From contig NZ_QTJP01000001.1 in the NCBI RefSeq assembly GCF_003391115.1, forward strand, positions 1,798,001 to 1,862,000: 64,000 nucleotides of DNA, written 5' to 3'. Shown here piece by piece: positions 55,554 to 63,633 of the stretch; within the stretch, counting starts at the first letter, position 1, and every line of letters begins with the position of its first letter. Origin of the DNA: Sphingomonas crusticola (GTDB taxonomy: Bacteria > Pseudomonadota > Alphaproteobacteria > Sphingomonadales > Sphingomonadaceae). Under the pieces are notes generated by a model that searched no databases, was not told the DNA's origin, and saw only the letters and a list, made by a program, of their open reading frames with translations. A program made the translations under genes and the position numbers.

Positions 55554-56620
55554 GCGCGCAGCATAGCGAGCAGTTGCTCGACATGCGAGATCGGTGTGTC
55601 CTGTAAAATGCCGTGACCGAGATTGAAGATATGGGGCCGTTTCGCAAACGCCGCGCGAATGCCGGCAACCGCCGTGGCGAGCCCATCGCCGCCCGCCACC
55701 AGCGCGAGTGGATCGAGATTGCCTTGCACCGGCAGACTGGCCGGTAGCGCACCATCGGCCCAGACGGGATCCATCGTCTCGTCGATCCCCAGCGCGTCGA
55801 CCCCCGTCTCGCGCGCATAGACGGGCAATTTTTCACCGATTCCCTTGGGAAAACCGATGATCGGAATCCCCGGCCGCCGGCTGCGCAGCGCTTCTACGAT
55901 CGCGCGATTCGGGACGATCACCCAACGCTTGAATTCTTCGGGCGCAAGGCTGCCGGCCCAGCTGTCGAACAATTGCACTGCTTCCACGCCGGCGTCGATC
56001 TGGTCGCACAGATAGTCGACGGTCGCGGCGACGATGGCGTCGATCAGCCGCCGGAATGCCGCTGGGTCGCGGTAGGCCAGCCGCCTGGCGGGATTCTGGT
56101 CCTTGGTGCCCTGCCCCGCCACCATGTAGGTCGCGACCGTCCACGGCGATCCTGCGAAGCCGAGCATCGTGGTGTGCGGCGGCAATTCGGCTACCACGCG
56201 GCGGACCGTCTCGAAGATCGGCGCGAGCATCGCCGGCTCGGGCGAAAGCGCGCTCATGTCGCCGTCGAGCAATTGCGGCGCGAGCCGCGGCCCCTCGCCG
56301 GTTTCGAACCACAGATCCTGGCCGAGCGCCTGGGGGATGACGAGGATGTCGGAAAACAGGATCGCGCCGTCAAAGCCGAAGCGGCGGATCGGCTGGAGTG
56401 TGATCTCGGCCGCGGCTACCGGATCGTAGCACAAAGCGAGAAACCCGCCTTTCTCCGCCCGCAGCGCGCGATATTCGGGCAGATAGCGCCCCGCCTGACG
56501 CATCAGCCAGACGGGCGGCGGATCGCGCCGTTCCCCGCTCAATACCCCGAGCAAGGGCCGGTCGAACGCATGCCGATTTTCCAGGGCGATCTTTTCCGGA
56601 ACCGTGACCACGCAATGCAT
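55550..56620 (-). CDS. hemE: Uroporphyrinogen decarboxylase
   Basis: Decarboxylates uroporphyrinogen III to coproporphyrinogen III. Motifs are PPVWLMRQAGRYLPEYR near the N-terminus, the catalytic aspartate loop GAILFSDILVIPQALG, GFAGSPWTVATYMV, and the C-terminal FNLGHGILQDTPISHVEQL. At 356 residues it is normal. ATG 56620 is taken as start, but the AAAAGG upstream is directly adjacent to it; the in-frame GTG at 56611 has better spacing and may be the true start. It borders the presumed replication origin. Confidence 0.96.
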   Translation of the reverse strand: MHCVVTVPEKIALENRHAFDRPLLGVLSGERRDPPPVWLMRQAGRYLPEYRALRAEKGGFLALCYDPVAAAEITLQPIRRFGFDGAILFSDILVIPQALGQDLWFETGEGPRLAPQLLDGDMSALSPEPAMLAPIFETVRRVVAELPPHTTMLGFAGSPWTVATYMVAGQGTKDQNPARRLAYRDPAAFRRLIDAIVAATVDYLCDQIDAGVEAVQLFDSWAGSLAPEEFKRWVIVPNRAIVEALRSRRPGIPIIGFPKGIGEKLPVYARETGVDALGIDETMDPVWADGALPASLPVQGNLDPLALVAGGDGLATAVAGIRAAFAKRPHIFNLGHGILQDTPISHVEQLLAMLRA

Positions 56621-56932
56621 CCTTTTACTTAATATAAGAGTTTAAAAGGATTCTGGAGGAGTCAGTAGGCTGGCGTTTAGCGGGGCTTATTCCCGCCACC
56701 CAGATTTGCCAACAGCTTGACATGCCCGGACGTGGCGGTTCGCCGCGAGTCCCGCAAGCTTCCCCCGATATCCACAGGCAAGGGCATAGCGTGAATCCCC
56801 TGTGGATGGCCATGTCGGCGACTTTCGCAAGTCGGGCATGATCCGATCGCCTTGCCGCCCCGCCACCTAATCCGCTAGCTCTGCCCCCATGGTTCTCCAC
56901 AGGCAATTATCCAATAAAATCGACGCTTGCTG
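56621..56932. other. Probable chromosomal replication origin (oriC)
   Basis: The 312-base gap lies between hemE and the PPDK-regulator gene, the place of oriC in Caulobacter and relatives. It has an AT-rich stretch next to hemE (56623-56650). Degenerate DnaA boxes are ATATCCACA (56768-56776), CCATCCACA on the minus strand (56801-56809), TTCTCCACA (56893-56901) and TTATCCAAT (56907-56915). Four GANTC sites occur (56649, 56659, 56747 and 56793). No gene is visible in it. The surrounding parAB, parS, rsmG, mnmG and hemE genes strengthen the call. Confidence 0.7.
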
Positions 56933-57751
56933 ATGCGGCTGCATCTTCATCTCCTGTCGGATTCGACCGGCGAAACTCTGGAAGTGATCGCCAAGGCGGG
57001 CGTCGCCCAGTTCGACGGGGTCGAGGTCATCAAGCATTTCTGGCCGATGGTGCGCTCCGAAGGCCATCTCGACCGCGTTCTCACCGAGATCATCCAGCGC
57101 CCCGGCCTGATCATCTATACTTTGGTCAATTCGGAGGTGCGCCGCACGCTCGAAGCGCGCTGTCGCATGGCGGGGTTGCCGCTGGTGGCGGCACTCGATC
57201 CGGTAACCGAGGCGTTGCAGCGCCTGCTCGGCCAGGAGGCCAAGGCCAAGCCCGGCCGCCAGCACGCGCTCGACGCCGCCTATTTCGCGCGGGTCGATGC
57301 GATCCAGTTCACGATCGCGCATGACGACGGCATCGCGCCCGAGGATTGGGAGGAGGCGGACATCGTGCTGGCGGGCGTCTCCCGCTCGTCGAAGACGCCG
57401 ACGTCGATCTATCTCGCCAATCGCGGTTATAAGGTCGCCAATATCCCGCTCGTGCTGGAATCGCCGCCGCCCAGGCAATTGTTCGAGGTGACCAAGCCGC
57501 TGATCGTCGGCCTCACCACCAGCCCCGACCGGCTGATCCAGATCCGCCGCAATCGCCTGTTGTCGCTCAACCAGGTGACGGAGACCGCCTATGTCGATCA
57601 GGAGGCCGTCGCGCGCGAGCTGGCGGCGGCACGACGTATATTTGCGGACCGTGGCTGGCCGGTGATCGACGTCACCCGCCGCTCGATCGAGGAGACCGCG
57701 GCGGCGATCATCAACCTGATCGGCGAACGCGACGGCGCGGGCCCGGCATGA
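56933..57751 (+). CDS. ppsR: Pyruvate, phosphate dikinase / phosphoenolpyruvate synthase regulatory protein (DUF299)
   Basis: Bifunctional ADP-dependent kinase and Pi-dependent pyrophosphorylase that switches pyruvate phosphate dikinase or PEP synthase off and on. The 272-residue protein starts MRLHLHLLSDSTGETLE; the nucleotide-binding P-loop is GVSRSSKTPTSIYLANRGYK, and LVGLTTSP-like VGLTTSPDRL follows. ATG 56933 is preferred over the TTG at 56927. It is the first gene to the right of the origin and overlaps maf by four bases. Confidence 0.94.
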   Translation: MRLHLHLLSDSTGETLEVIAKAGVAQFDGVEVIKHFWPMVRSEGHLDRVLTEIIQRPGLIIYTLVNSEVRRTLEARCRMAGLPLVAALDPVTEALQRLLGQEAKAKPGRQHALDAAYFARVDAIQFTIAHDDGIAPEDWEEADIVLAGVSRSSKTPTSIYLANRGYKVANIPLVLESPPPRQLFEVTKPLIVGLTTSPDRLIQIRRNRLLSLNQVTETAYVDQEAVARELAAARRIFADRGWPVIDVTRRSIEETAAAIINLIGERDGAGPA

Positions 57752-58347
57752 CCGAACTGATCCTCGCCTCGCAATCCGCGTCGCGCCGCGCCATGCTGGA
57801 GGCGGCGGGCGTGCCGTTCACGGCCGAGGCGGCGCGGGTCGACGAAGACTCGATCAAGCAGTCGATGCTGAGCGAGGGCACGGACGGCCGCCGCCTGGCG
57901 GATGCGCTGGCCGAGATGAAGGCGATCAAAGTGTCGCAGCGTCATCCGACCGCCTTGGTGCTGGGATGCGATTCGACCGTAACCGCCGCCGACGGCGACC
58001 TGATCGACAAGGCCGAGACGCGCGAGGAGGCCGCGAACCAGCTCCGTACGCTTGCCGGCACCACCCACCGGCTCACCAGCGCAGCCGTAGTGGCCCAGAG
58101 CGGCGTACCGGTCTGGCGCCATGTCGATACCGCCAAGTTGACGATGCGCGCCTTTTCAGACGAGTTCCTGGAAGCCTATCTCGACGCCGAATGGCCGGCG
58201 ATCGGCGGATGTGTCGGCGGCTACCGGATTGAGGGGCGCGGCGCCCAATTATTCAGCCGGATCGACGGCGATCATTTCACCATCCTCGGCCTGCCGCTGT
58301 TGCCGCTGCTCGACTGGCTGAGGGTGCGCCAAGTGGTCGCGACGTAG
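57748..58347 (+). CDS. maf: Maf-family nucleoside-triphosphate pyrophosphatase
   Basis: Hydrolyses modified or non-canonical nucleotides (dTTP/UTP/m7GTP-type activities are known). The 199-residue protein opens LILASQSASRRAMLEAAG, has DSTV in VLGCDSTVTA, the TLAGTTHRLTSA loop, and the GGCVGGYRIEGRGAQLFSRIDGDHFTILGLP C-terminal segment. The order ppsR-maf-aroE-coaE-dnaQ beside the origin is conserved in alphaproteobacteria. Starts within the ppsR stop codon. Confidence 0.94.
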   Translation: MTELILASQSASRRAMLEAAGVPFTAEAARVDEDSIKQSMLSEGTDGRRLADALAEMKAIKVSQRHPTALVLGCDSTVTAADGDLIDKAETREEAANQLRTLAGTTHRLTSAAVVAQSGVPVWRHVDTAKLTMRAFSDEFLEAYLDAEWPAIGGCVGGYRIEGRGAQLFSRIDGDHFTILGLPLLPLLDWLRVRQVVAT

Positions 58348-58372
58348 CGCGTATCGGCGCCGTTATCAGGGC

Positions 58373-58561
58373 TCAGAATTCCGTCGGCTGAACGCGGTCG
58401 CGGAAGGCAAATGCCGCTTGCTGATAGAGGCCGACAATGGTGGCGATCACGCCGCCACGGCTACCCGCTTCATATAATTTGCTGACCGTCGAGCCGGTTC
58501 GTTCGTCGACGATCCGTCCAAACCAGGCTCCGGTGCGGCTTTCCCAGATCTCGGCGACCAT
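58373..58561 (-). CDS. Small conserved-looking protein antisense in the maf-aroE gap
   Basis: A 62-residue soluble protein beginning MVAEIWESRTGAWFGRIVDE. Segments SRTGAWFGRIVDERTG and GGVIATIVGLYQQAAFAFRDR have ordinary protein composition, and AGAGGGG stands seven bases before the ATG. It runs against its neighbours and occupies the gap between maf and aroE without overlapping either. No family recognised. If real it probably has its own promoter near 58600. Confidence 0.5.
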   Translation of the reverse strand: MVAEIWESRTGAWFGRIVDERTGSTVSKLYEAGSRGGVIATIVGLYQQAAFAFRDRVQPTEF

Positions 58562-58689
58562 AACACGCCCCTCTTATTTCAGGTTGGCAGGTCTTGTTTC
58601 GTCTCGACAACAGAATCCGCAGCTTCGAGGCAAGTTCCATGGGCGATTCTTTGCTTGTCAAAATGTCCGGCGGGCTCGAACGAAATCCT

Positions 58690-59544
58690 ATGAACGCTTT
58701 TGCCGAAGTGATCGGAGACCCGATCGCGCAATCCAAGTCGCCGATCATGCACGGCTTCTGGCTGGAGCAAGCCGGGATCGACGGGAGCTATGGCCGCAGC
58801 CATCTGACGACCGATGCCTTGCCCGATTTCTTCGCCGCGCGGCGTAGCGATCCGCATTGGCGCGGGTGCAACGTCACCCTGCCGCACAAGCAGGCGGTGA
58901 TGCCCTTGCTCGATCGCATCGATCCGACGGCGCAGGCGATCGGCGCGGTCAATACGATCGTGTCGCGCGACGGCGTGCTGATCGGCCACAATACCGATGC
59001 GCCAGGTTTCCTCGAACCGTTGCGGCCGCAGCTGGCCGAGCGGCATTTGCTGCGCACCGCGCGCATCTTGGGCACCGGCGGCGCCGCGCGCGCGATCGCG
59101 CATGCGCTGTGGGAGGAAGGCTTCACGCTGATCATCGCCGGGCGGGATCTCGCCAAAGCCCAGGCGCTGGCCGACGCCTTCGGGCCGCAGGACGTGCATG
59201 TCTGCACGCTCGATACGTTCGCGCGCCCGCTCGATTTCGACTGGGGCGAGGCGGGCGACCGGCTCGACCTGGTGGTCAACGCGACCTCGCTCGGCATGAC
59301 CGGCAAGCCGCCATTGCCGATCGACTTCTCAAACCTGCCACCGGGCGCCATCGTCTATGATGCGATCTACGCGCCGCTGGTCACGCCTTTGCTCGCCGAA
59401 GCGCAGGCGCGCGGTCATCCGACTATCGACGGTCTCAGCATGCTGATCGGCCAGGGGCGGATCGCGTTCGAGCATTTCTTCGGGGCGGTGCCGCCGTCCG
59501 ACCCGGACAGCGAAGCCGAGTTGCGGGCGCGGCTCACCGCATGA
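58690..59544 (+). CDS. aroE: Shikimate dehydrogenase
   Basis: NADPH-dependent reduction of 3-dehydroshikimate to shikimate in aromatic amino acid synthesis. The 284-residue protein shows IGDPIAQSKSPIMHGFW, the catalytic lysine loop GCNVTLPHKQAVM, GAVNTIV, NTDAPGF, the nucleotide loop ILGTGGAARAI and VNATSLGMTG. I use ATG 58690 because the preceding codons (58594-58689) do not resemble the family. Thirteen bases separate it from coaE. Confidence 0.96.
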   Translation: MNAFAEVIGDPIAQSKSPIMHGFWLEQAGIDGSYGRSHLTTDALPDFFAARRSDPHWRGCNVTLPHKQAVMPLLDRIDPTAQAIGAVNTIVSRDGVLIGHNTDAPGFLEPLRPQLAERHLLRTARILGTGGAARAIAHALWEEGFTLIIAGRDLAKAQALADAFGPQDVHVCTLDTFARPLDFDWGEAGDRLDLVVNATSLGMTGKPPLPIDFSNLPPGAIVYDAIYAPLVTPLLAEAQARGHPTIDGLSMLIGQGRIAFEHFFGAVPPSDPDSEAELRARLTA

Positions 59545-59557
59545 ATAAGGGGGCCGC

Positions 59558-60157
59558 ATGAGCATCGTGCTTGGCCTGACCGGCTCGATCGGCATGGGCA
59601 AGTCCACGGTCGCGGCGATGTTTCGCGAGAAGGGCATACCGGTGTTCGATTCGGATGCCGCGGTGCGCCGCCTGCAGGGACCGGGCGGATTGCTGCTCGC
59701 CGCGATCGAGGCGCTCCATCCGGGCGTGACCGGGCCGGGCGGCGTCGATCGCGTGCGGCTCGGCGCGGCGGTCATGGGCAACAAGATCGCCTTGCACCGG
59801 CTCGAAAGGCTGATTCATCCCGAGGTCGAGCGCGAGCGGCGCCGGTTCCTGCGGCGGTATCGCGCGCGGCCTTTGGTGGTCGCGGACGTGCCGCTGCTGT
59901 TCGAGAAAGGCTTCTGGCGGCGCGTGGATCTGATCGCGGTCGTGTCGGCCCCCGCCTGGAAGCAGAATGCGCGCGTGCTCGGGCGGGCCGGCATGAGCTG
60001 GGCGCGGCTGGAACAGGTGCGCGCACTGCAGCTGCCGGACGCCGCCAAACGCCGCCGTGCCGATTTCGTCATCCCGACCGGAGGCTCGATCCAGACGACG
60101 CGAGCCGCCGTCCGCCGCATCATCGCGGCTTGCATGGCGCGCGGCATAAGCGGATAG
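59558..60157 (+). CDS. coaE: Dephospho-CoA kinase
   Basis: Last step of coenzyme A synthesis: phosphorylates the 3'-hydroxyl of dephospho-CoA. The 199-residue P-loop kinase has GLTGSIGMGKSTVA at residues 6-19, FDSDAAVRRL (substrate aspartate), LIHPEVERER and VADVPLLFEKG. It is seven bases ahead of dnaQ on the same strand. Confidence 0.96.
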   Translation: MSIVLGLTGSIGMGKSTVAAMFREKGIPVFDSDAAVRRLQGPGGLLLAAIEALHPGVTGPGGVDRVRLGAAVMGNKIALHRLERLIHPEVERERRRFLRRYRARPLVVADVPLLFEKGFWRRVDLIAVVSAPAWKQNARVLGRAGMSWARLEQVRALQLPDAAKRRRADFVIPTGGSIQTTRAAVRRIIAACMARGISG

Positions 60158-60164
60158 TCTGCCC

Positions 60165-60869
60165 ATGCGCGAAATCGTGTTCGACACTGAAACCACGGGC
60201 CTCAGCCCGCATGACGGCCATCGCCTGGTCGAGATTGGCTGCGTCGAGATTTTCAACCGGTGCGAGACCGGCCGCTCGTTCCACGCTTATATCAATCCCG
60301 AGCGCCACATGCCGAGCGAGGCGGAGGCGGTGCATGGGCTCTCGGCGACTTTCCTGTCGGACAAACCCTGCTTCCACGCGATCGTCGACGACCTGATCCA
60401 ATTCCTCGGCGACAGTCCCCTGGTCGCGCACAATGCCGCGTTCGATTTCGGCTTCCTCAACTGGGAGCTCGCCAATTGCGGGCGCGACCCGATCTGCCTC
60501 AGCCGCATGATCGACACGCTGGTGATGGCGCGCAGCCGTCACCCGGGCGCCAAGCACAGCCTGGATGCGCTGTGCACGCGCTATGGTGTCGATCGCAGCC
60601 AGCGCATCAAGCATGGCGCGCTGCTCGACGCGGAGCTGCTGACGCAGGTCTATGTCGAATTGTGCGGTGGCCGGCAGATCGGCCTCTCGCTCGCCGAAGA
60701 GCGCGCGGTCGAAGAGGCGGTCTCGTTCGCGGTCGCCTCGGCGGCGGTGCAGCGCATTGCGCGTCCGGCTCGACCGCATAAAGCGAGCGACGTGGAACTG
60801 GCGCGTCACGCAGCGTTTATCCAGAAGCTGGTCGATCCGGTGTGGGAGCTCGTCCCCGCCGTGGGTTGA
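60165..60869 (+). CDS. dnaQ: DNA polymerase III epsilon subunit (proofreading exonuclease)
   Basis: 3'-5' proofreading exonuclease of the replicase. Of 234 residues the first 175 or so form the DEDDh exonuclease: FDTETTGLSP (D7, E9), HNAAFDFGFLNWEL with the third aspartate, and KHSLDALCTRYGVDRSQR...HGALLDAELL with the catalytic histidine and last aspartate. The C-terminal tail links to the polymerase alpha subunit. Last gene of the origin-right series before hpf. Confidence 0.95.
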   Translation: MREIVFDTETTGLSPHDGHRLVEIGCVEIFNRCETGRSFHAYINPERHMPSEAEAVHGLSATFLSDKPCFHAIVDDLIQFLGDSPLVAHNAAFDFGFLNWELANCGRDPICLSRMIDTLVMARSRHPGAKHSLDALCTRYGVDRSQRIKHGALLDAELLTQVYVELCGGRQIGLSLAEERAVEEAVSFAVASAAVQRIARPARPHKASDVELARHAAFIQKLVDPVWELVPAVG

Positions 60870-60933
60870 CGCGGGCGAGCGGCGGGGCTTGTAAGCGCCG
60901 CTTTCCCATCCAGCGCCGAGTAAGGAGAATGTT

Positions 60934-61506
60934 ATGGATATCCGGGTGTCTGGTCATCAGGTCGATACCGGCGATGCGCTGCGCGTTCATGTCGAGGAGC
61001 GGCTGCAGGCGCTGGCGGAGAAATATTTCTCCCGCTCGATCTCGGCCCACGTCACGTTCGGCCAGGGTCCGCACAACAGCTTCTCGTGCGATATCGTCGC
61101 GCATGTCATGCAGGGCGTGATCCTGAAGGGTGCCGGACAGGGCAATGAGGCGCATCCTGCCTTCGACCAGGCCGCCGACCGGATCGAGACCCAGCTGCGC
61201 CGCTATATGCGCCGCCTCAAGGGCCGCCATGCGGGGCCCGCGGCCGGCGAGATCGAGGCGAGCGCGGGCTATACCGTCTTCCAGCCACCGGCGGAGGAAG
61301 AGGATATTGGCGGCGATCATCCGCCGGTGGTCGCCGAAACGCGGGTCGACGTGCCGGAGGCGAGCGTGTCCGACGCGGTCATGATGCTCGACCTGCGCAA
61401 CACCAACGCCCTGCTGTTCAAGAATTCGGGCACCGGCGCGTTCAATATGGTGTATCGGCGCGGCGACGGCACGATCGGCTGGGTGGAACCGCAGCGCGCC
61501 GCCTGA
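60934..61506 (+). CDS. hpf: Ribosome hibernation-promoting factor, long form
   Basis: Binds the 30S decoding region and dimerises idle ribosomes into 100S particles. The 190-residue length marks the long form: an S30AE/RaiA-like N-domain (residues 1-100, starting MDIRVSGHQVDTGDALRVHV) and a C-terminal dimerisation domain (about 132-190: ETRVDVPEASVSDAVMMLDL ... FNMVYRRGDGTIGWVEP). AAGGAG is at ideal spacing. It is followed by ptsN, a frequent partner in proteobacteria. Confidence 0.95.
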   Translation: MDIRVSGHQVDTGDALRVHVEERLQALAEKYFSRSISAHVTFGQGPHNSFSCDIVAHVMQGVILKGAGQGNEAHPAFDQAADRIETQLRRYMRRLKGRHAGPAAGEIEASAGYTVFQPPAEEEDIGGDHPPVVAETRVDVPEASVSDAVMMLDLRNTNALLFKNSGTGAFNMVYRRGDGTIGWVEPQRAA

Positions 61507-61554
61507 TCCGGGCGCGCCCCGCACGACCATCTGTTCGACGGACTTTGTAAGATT

Positions 61555-62022
61555 ATGGACGATCTCTCCGACCTGCTGAATCCCGACGCCGCCCTCATCG
61601 GCGTCGCCGCTCCCAACAAGAAAGCCCTCTTCCAGCAGCTCGCGGCCAGTGCCGCGACGCTGACCGGGCTGGACGCGCGCGTCATCGTCGAGCGCCTGCT
61701 CGAACGCGAACGGCTGGGGTCGACCGGGTTCGGCGGCGGGGTCGCCATTCCGCACGGCAAGATGGACGGGCTCGATCATGTGACCGGCCTCGTCGCCCGC
61801 CTGGCATCGCCGATCGATTTCCAGGCGATCGACGGCATGCCGGTCGATCTGGTGTTCTTGCTGCTGTCGCCGCCCGATGCCGGGGTTGAGCATCTCAAGG
61901 CGCTCGCGCGCGTCAGCCGCAAGCTGCGCGACCGGGCGTTCGTCGCCAAATTGCGCGGCGCCGCTTCACCCGATGCGCTCTACGCCTTGTTCGCCCACAC
62001 CGACACGCGCGACGCGGCCTGA
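61555..62022 (+). CDS. ptsN: PTS IIA-Ntr regulatory protein PtsN
   Basis: Terminal phosphoacceptor of the regulatory nitrogen PTS, acting on transporters and kinases rather than sugar uptake. The 155-residue EIIA-mannitol/fructose-type domain has the phosphorylated H67 in GVAIPHGKMDGL; FLLLSPPDAGVEHLKALAR is a family landmark. No sugar-specific PTS domains are attached. Three bases separate it from the DUF1491 gene. Confidence 0.93.
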   Translation: MDDLSDLLNPDAALIGVAAPNKKALFQQLAASAATLTGLDARVIVERLLERERLGSTGFGGGVAIPHGKMDGLDHVTGLVARLASPIDFQAIDGMPVDLVFLLLSPPDAGVEHLKALARVSRKLRDRAFVAKLRGAASPDALYALFAHTDTRDAA

Positions 62023-62024
62023 CC

Positions 62025-62351
62025 GTGACTCCCCGGCTTACCGCCGGGATGCTCGTATCCGCACTGATCCGCCGCGCCGAGGAGCTGGGCGGCAACGGCA
62101 TGGTGCTCGCCAAAGGCGATGCGACCGCGGGCGCGATCCTGATCCAACTGGCCGAACGCGGCGTGCCCGGCGATCTGCTCGAACGGCGGCTGGACGAGGC
62201 GGGCGTCTATCGATGGTCACCCACCGGCCCGGAAGATGTCGATCAACGCAGCGATTATATTGCCCGTCGGCGGCGGACGGATCCTGACTTGTGGGTGATC
62301 GAACTGGACGTCGCAGAGGCGATGACGCTGGTCGAGGATATTGCCAATTAG
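62025..62351 (+). CDS. DUF1491 family protein
   Basis: A 108-residue soluble protein of the alphaproteobacterial DUF1491 family. It starts at the GTG 62025, two bases after the ptsN stop. Conserved are VSALIRRAEELGGNGMVLAKGDATAGAILIQ and ERRLDEAGVYRW, and the family ending RTDPDLWVIELDV. Function unknown; the tight placement behind hpf-ptsN suggests co-transcription. Confidence 0.88.
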   Translation: MTPRLTAGMLVSALIRRAEELGGNGMVLAKGDATAGAILIQLAERGVPGDLLERRLDEAGVYRWSPTGPEDVDQRSDYIARRRRTDPDLWVIELDVAEAMTLVEDIAN

Positions 62352-62363
62352 CTCAGCCTAAAC

Positions 62364-62447
62364 ATCACGCCGGGCTTGGTCCGGGGTCCACCGCGCATAG
62401 CGTCCCGCGTGCGTGGTCGGATGGATACGATAACAAGCCCGGATGAC
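62364..62447. repeat. Palindromic intergenic repeat (type A)
   Basis: The left arm ACGCCGGGCTTGGTCCGGGG followed by TCCACCGCGC matches the left arm of the element at 1322; the right arm GGATGGATACG...CAAGCCCGGATGAC is inverted and diverged. It lies between the DUF1491 gene and the mmcB LexA box. Confidence 0.65.
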
Positions 62448-62468
62448 AATCTGTCATGCCTTCCCCCC

Positions 62469-62483
62469 GTTCCCGACCTGTTC
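62469..62483 (+). promoter_or_regulatory. LexA (SOS) box of mmcB
   Basis: GTTCCCGACCTGTTC is a perfect GTTC-N7-GTTC site. It ends 15 bases before the mmcB start codon. Regulation of mmcB by LexA is established for Caulobacter, which makes this site credible. Confidence 0.85.
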
Positions 62484-62498
62484 TAATCTCAACGAATC

Positions 62499-62981
62499 AT
62501 GGCCAGCCTGCCTCACTGCTTCGACGACGCGCCTTTATGCGCGGCCGATGTCGCGCGCGGCGTCGCGCGATTGCTGTGGCGGCAGGATCTGGTCGGGATT
62601 TGCGAAGTGCCGCTCGGCAATGGCCGGCGAGCGGACATCATGGCGATCGACGCCAAGGGCTGCATCACCATCGTCGAGATCAAATGCTCGCGCGCCGATC
62701 TGCGGGGCGACGGCAAGTGGCACGAATATCTCGATTATTGCGACCGCTTCCTGTGGGCGGTGCCGGCCGGCTTTGCGCTGGAGCCGTTCGATGAACCGCA
62801 TTTCCGGCCCGATATCGCCGGCCTGATCGTCGCCGACCGCTATGATGCGGAGATGTTGCGCGCGCCGCAGGTGCGGCCGCTCGCGGCCGCGCGGCGCAAG
62901 GTCGAGACGCTGCGGTTCGCGCGCCGCGCGGCGCAGCGGCTGCTGGGGTCGCTCGATCCCGGCCTGGCCGGCCTGGACTAG
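62499..62981 (+). CDS. mmcB: MmcB family DNA-repair protein
   Basis: A 160-residue protein of the MmcB family (mitomycin C resistance), with a restriction-endonuclease-like fold: VPLGNGRRADIMAIDAKGCI TIVEIKCSRADLRGD carries the PD-(D/E)xK-type D...ExK pattern (DIMAID, EIK). KWHEYLDYCDRFLWAVP follows. In Caulobacter the gene is SOS-induced and helps survive mitomycin C. It has its own LexA box and ends in a CTAG that is shared with the stop of the convergent ankyrin gene. Confidence 0.9.
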   Translation: MASLPHCFDDAPLCAADVARGVARLLWRQDLVGICEVPLGNGRRADIMAIDAKGCITIVEIKCSRADLRGDGKWHEYLDYCDRFLWAVPAGFALEPFDEPHFRPDIAGLIVADRYDAEMLRAPQVRPLAAARRKVETLRFARRAAQRLLGSLDPGLAGLD

Positions 62982-63583
62982 CGGACCGGGCCGGAAATGG
63001 CCTTCTTCGGCGCCGGCTTGGCATCGGAAAGGATCTTGACCAGCGCCGCGCCGCGCGGATCGTCATTGGCGTAATCCAGCGCGCTCTTGCCCGCGATCGT
63101 GTCGGCGATCTTCGGATCGGCGCCGGCTTCCACCAGCTGCCGCACCACCACCACATCCTTGCGATGCACGGCCAGGATCAGCGGCGTTTCGCCATTATTG
63201 TTGACGACGTCGACCTTGGCCCGCTGCAGCAGCAGATAATTGGCCGCGGTCGGGTCCCCCGCCAGCGCCGCCACATGCAGCGGCGTATTGCCCTGGCGGT
63301 CCTTGAGGTCAGGAATCGCGCCCTTGCTCAGCAGGAAGGCGACCCAATTGTCATTATGCTGCTTGATGACGATGTGCAGCGCGCTCTCGCCGGTGCTGGG
63401 ATCGCGCGTGTTGAGTACGGGCGCGCCCGGCTTGGCGAGCAACTCGGTCGCCTTGTCGCCATCGGCATCGCGCACCGCCTTCAGGAAATTGTAGCTGTCG
63501 GAGAATTGCGCCGCCGCCGGCACGGCCCAGGCGAGCGCGAGCCCGCACAGCATCGCCCTGGAAACGCCGTTCTTCAATGCCAT
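62978..63583 (-). CDS. Ankyrin-repeat secreted protein
   Basis: A 201-residue protein with a signal peptide (MALKNGVSRAMLCGLALAWA, cleavage near AAAQF) and four or five ankyrin units; typical ones are GNTPLHVAALAGDPTAANYL and GETPLILAVHRKDVVVVRQLVEAGADP. It ends with a short basic tail. Ankyrin proteins of this type are periplasmic binding modules. Its stop codon overlaps that of the convergent mmcB gene. Confidence 0.9.
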   Translation of the reverse strand: MALKNGVSRAMLCGLALAWAVPAAAQFSDSYNFLKAVRDADGDKATELLAKPGAPVLNTRDPSTGESALHIVIKQHNDNWVAFLLSKGAIPDLKDRQGNTPLHVAALAGDPTAANYLLLQRAKVDVVNNNGETPLILAVHRKDVVVVRQLVEAGADPKIADTIAGKSALDYANDDPRGAALVKILSDAKPAPKKAISGPVR

Positions 63584-63633
63584 ATGAGTATCCCCGTCGC
63601 TCGCTGCGCTTGTCAGCGGCCTGATAGCAAAGC

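Noticed and set aside
58594-58689. A 32-codon N-terminal extension of AroE.
   Set aside because: The family protein begins at the ATG at 58690 (MNAFAEVIGDP); the extension has no similarity to shikimate dehydrogenases.
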